From contig CAMZCW010000133.1 of assembly GCA_947305045.1 (NCBI GenBank), positions 1 through 6,478 on the forward strand: a stretch of DNA of 6,478 nt. Direction: 5' to 3'. The position numbers and the translations under genes are program-made. Origin of the DNA: an uncultured Bacteroidales bacterium. Lineage in GTDB: Bacteria; Bacteroidota; Bacteroidia; Bacteroidales; UBA932. This document shows positions 5,558 through 6,478 of this stretch, piece after piece (position 1 is the first letter of the stretch; the number at the start of each line of letters is the position of its first letter). The notes under the pieces are model-generated. The model saw only the letters and a program-made list of their open reading frames with translations. It was not told the DNA's origin and searched no databases.

Positions 5558-6478
5558 ACCCTATCGGAACCACGTATACTCCATCATCGCGGCGGTATGC
5601 AATTTCTCCGATACCCACGAGAACCATCAAGAAGGATGGATTCTTCATCTTCGTAGGATCAATCTTGCCACGTAGCTTTATGAGCGTTTCCGCGCCGTCA
5701 TTGATAAGGCTCTCACCACCAATCTTGATCTCGATGAGGCCGTAACTCCCGTCACGCAGATGAACGATGGCATCGCATTCAAGCCCTTCAGAATCGCGAT
5801 AGTGATAAACTTCTCCAAGCATACCGGATGCATAGGTCCGGAGGTCGCGCACGGCCAGTCCCTCAAAGTGAAGACCGAACGTGCTGAAATCCGACAGCAG
5901 GTCTCCGGGGCCAATGCCTAGCACCGCGGTACCGATAGACGGATCTGAGTAGTACCTTGTATTGGTGGTACGGATAGCGCTCTTGGACCGGAGGTTGGGA
6001 TTCCAGGCCTTGGATTCCTCAATCACAAAGAGTTTCCGAAGCGCCTCAATGTAGGCAGAGACGGTTTCAGCATCCATCCCTTTGGGCTCGTTTGCCTGCA
6101 TATCTGCCGCGATTGTCTCATATGGGGCCTGGGAAGCCACGTTCCTGGCATACGAGCGCATCAGCTGGCGCACACGTTCCGGATTACGGCGGACCTTGTC
6201 TACCACGCGGTTCATATCCTTCTTGGCCACGGAATCCACATAGTCGAAAGCCTGATCCAGGGCGATGTCTCTTTCCAAGTCTATCGCTGCCGGCCATCCT
6301 CCGCGACAAAGGACGAAGGCAAGCTCTTCACGGGAGAGATTGCTCTTGGCATATATCTTCTCCGGAGCATTGAAGAGTTCCTTCAGACTGATGGAACCGT
6401 TGGACTCTCCGGATTCATAAAGCGCCATCGGGCGCATCTTCACCCAGCCGTACCGACCAGTACCGGAGTGGCGCATCT
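5544..6478 (-). CDS. DUF4143-type ATPase, C-terminal part (cut by window edge)
   Basis: About 311 residues are visible; the frame runs off the right edge, so the N-terminal Walker A/B region lies outside the window. The ATG at 6476 is internal, not the start: the visible part opens with MRHSGTGRYGWVKMRPMALYESGE, which in this family follows the sensor-1 'TGS' strand. After a helical region come the DUF4143 features: FEGLAVRDLRTY (204-215, counted from that Met), YHYRDSEGLECDAIVHLRDG (224-243) and GLIEIKIGG (246-254). Here the D...ExK nuclease-like residues (Asp235, Glu249, Lys251) are intact, unlike in the ATPase at 167-1420, so the two belong to different branches. Function is unknown; the family is common in accessory regions. 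The stop at 5544 is 111 bp before the regulator start, so linkage with that gene is uncertain. Confidence 0.9.
   Translation of the reverse strand, partial: MRHSGTGRYGWVKMRPMALYESGESNGSISLKELFNAPEKIYAKSNLSREELAFVLCRGGWPAAIDLERDIALDQAFDYVDSVAKKDMNRVVDKVRRNPERVRQLMRSYARNVASQAPYETIAADMQANEPKGMDAETVSAYIEALRKLFVIEESKAWNPNLRSKSAIRTTNTRYYSDPSIGTAVLGIGPGDLLSDFSTFGLHFEGLAVRDLRTYASGMLGEVYHYRDSEGLECDAIVHLRDGSYGLIEIKIGGESLINDGAETLIKLRGKIDPTKMKNPSFLMVLVGIGEIAYRRDDGVYVVPIGCLKD

Noticed and set aside
6092..6373. Open frame of 93 codons on the plus strand
   Set aside because: It is antisense to the well-supported DUF4143 ATPase gene and is Pro/Ser/Arg-rich in the manner of a shadow frame.
1..6478. Search for CRISPR repeats, insertion-sequence ends, tRNA or rRNA
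   Set aside because: No regularly spaced direct repeats, transposase genes, cloverleaf or rRNA-like segments were seen by eye.

Overview
The window looks like part of a Bacteroidota (probably Bacteroidales) chromosome. The evidence is indirect but consistent. Two promoter candidates match the TTTG / TAnnTTTG type of that phylum. Start codons lack clear Shine-Dalgarno sites. The protein families (exported TlpA-like lipoprotein with an N-terminal 'GDSIHV' domain, 6-bladed beta-propeller protein, TPR-transmembrane-HTH regulator, DUF4143 ATPases) are ones I know chiefly as a set from gut Bacteroidales. Genus cannot be assigned from the sequence alone.

Layout: positions 1-163 are non-coding and hold a near-perfect 20-bp palindrome and a good promoter. 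Two plus-strand genes follow, only 13 bp apart: an AAA ATPase with a C-terminal DUF4143 domain (167-1420) and an exported lipoprotein with a C-terminal thioredoxin fold (1434-2996). A 261-bp AT-rich convergent gap (2997-3257) carries a nested inverted repeat and ends in the terminator of the opposing gene. On the minus strand are a 6-bladed beta-propeller protein (4403-3258) with its own promoter, a membrane-tethered HTH regulator (5432-4530) preceded by a 111-bp leader with a 9-bp inverted repeat, and the C-terminal 311 residues or so of a second, different DUF4143-type ATPase (from beyond 6478 to 5544), cut by the window edge.

How the genes may work together: the central three genes (thioredoxin-like lipoprotein, beta-propeller, membrane-spanning regulator) are all predicted to have envelope-exposed parts. 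The regulator has an exported TPR-like region, one membrane helix and a cytoplasmic coiled coil plus HTH, which suggests it passes an envelope signal directly to DNA. Whether it controls the beta-propeller gene is inference from adjacency. The two flanking ATPases belong to a widespread accessory family of unclear function and may be unrelated passengers.

The most notable points are a thioredoxin-like motif that has lost its second cysteine (W-C-P-G-V), the architecture of the one-component regulator, and terminator-like hairpins that overlap or abut stop codons. I found no mobile-element ends, CRISPR array, tRNA or rRNA. I see no clearly novel system; the beta-propeller/regulator/TlpA-like neighbourhood is the best candidate for an undercharacterised one.
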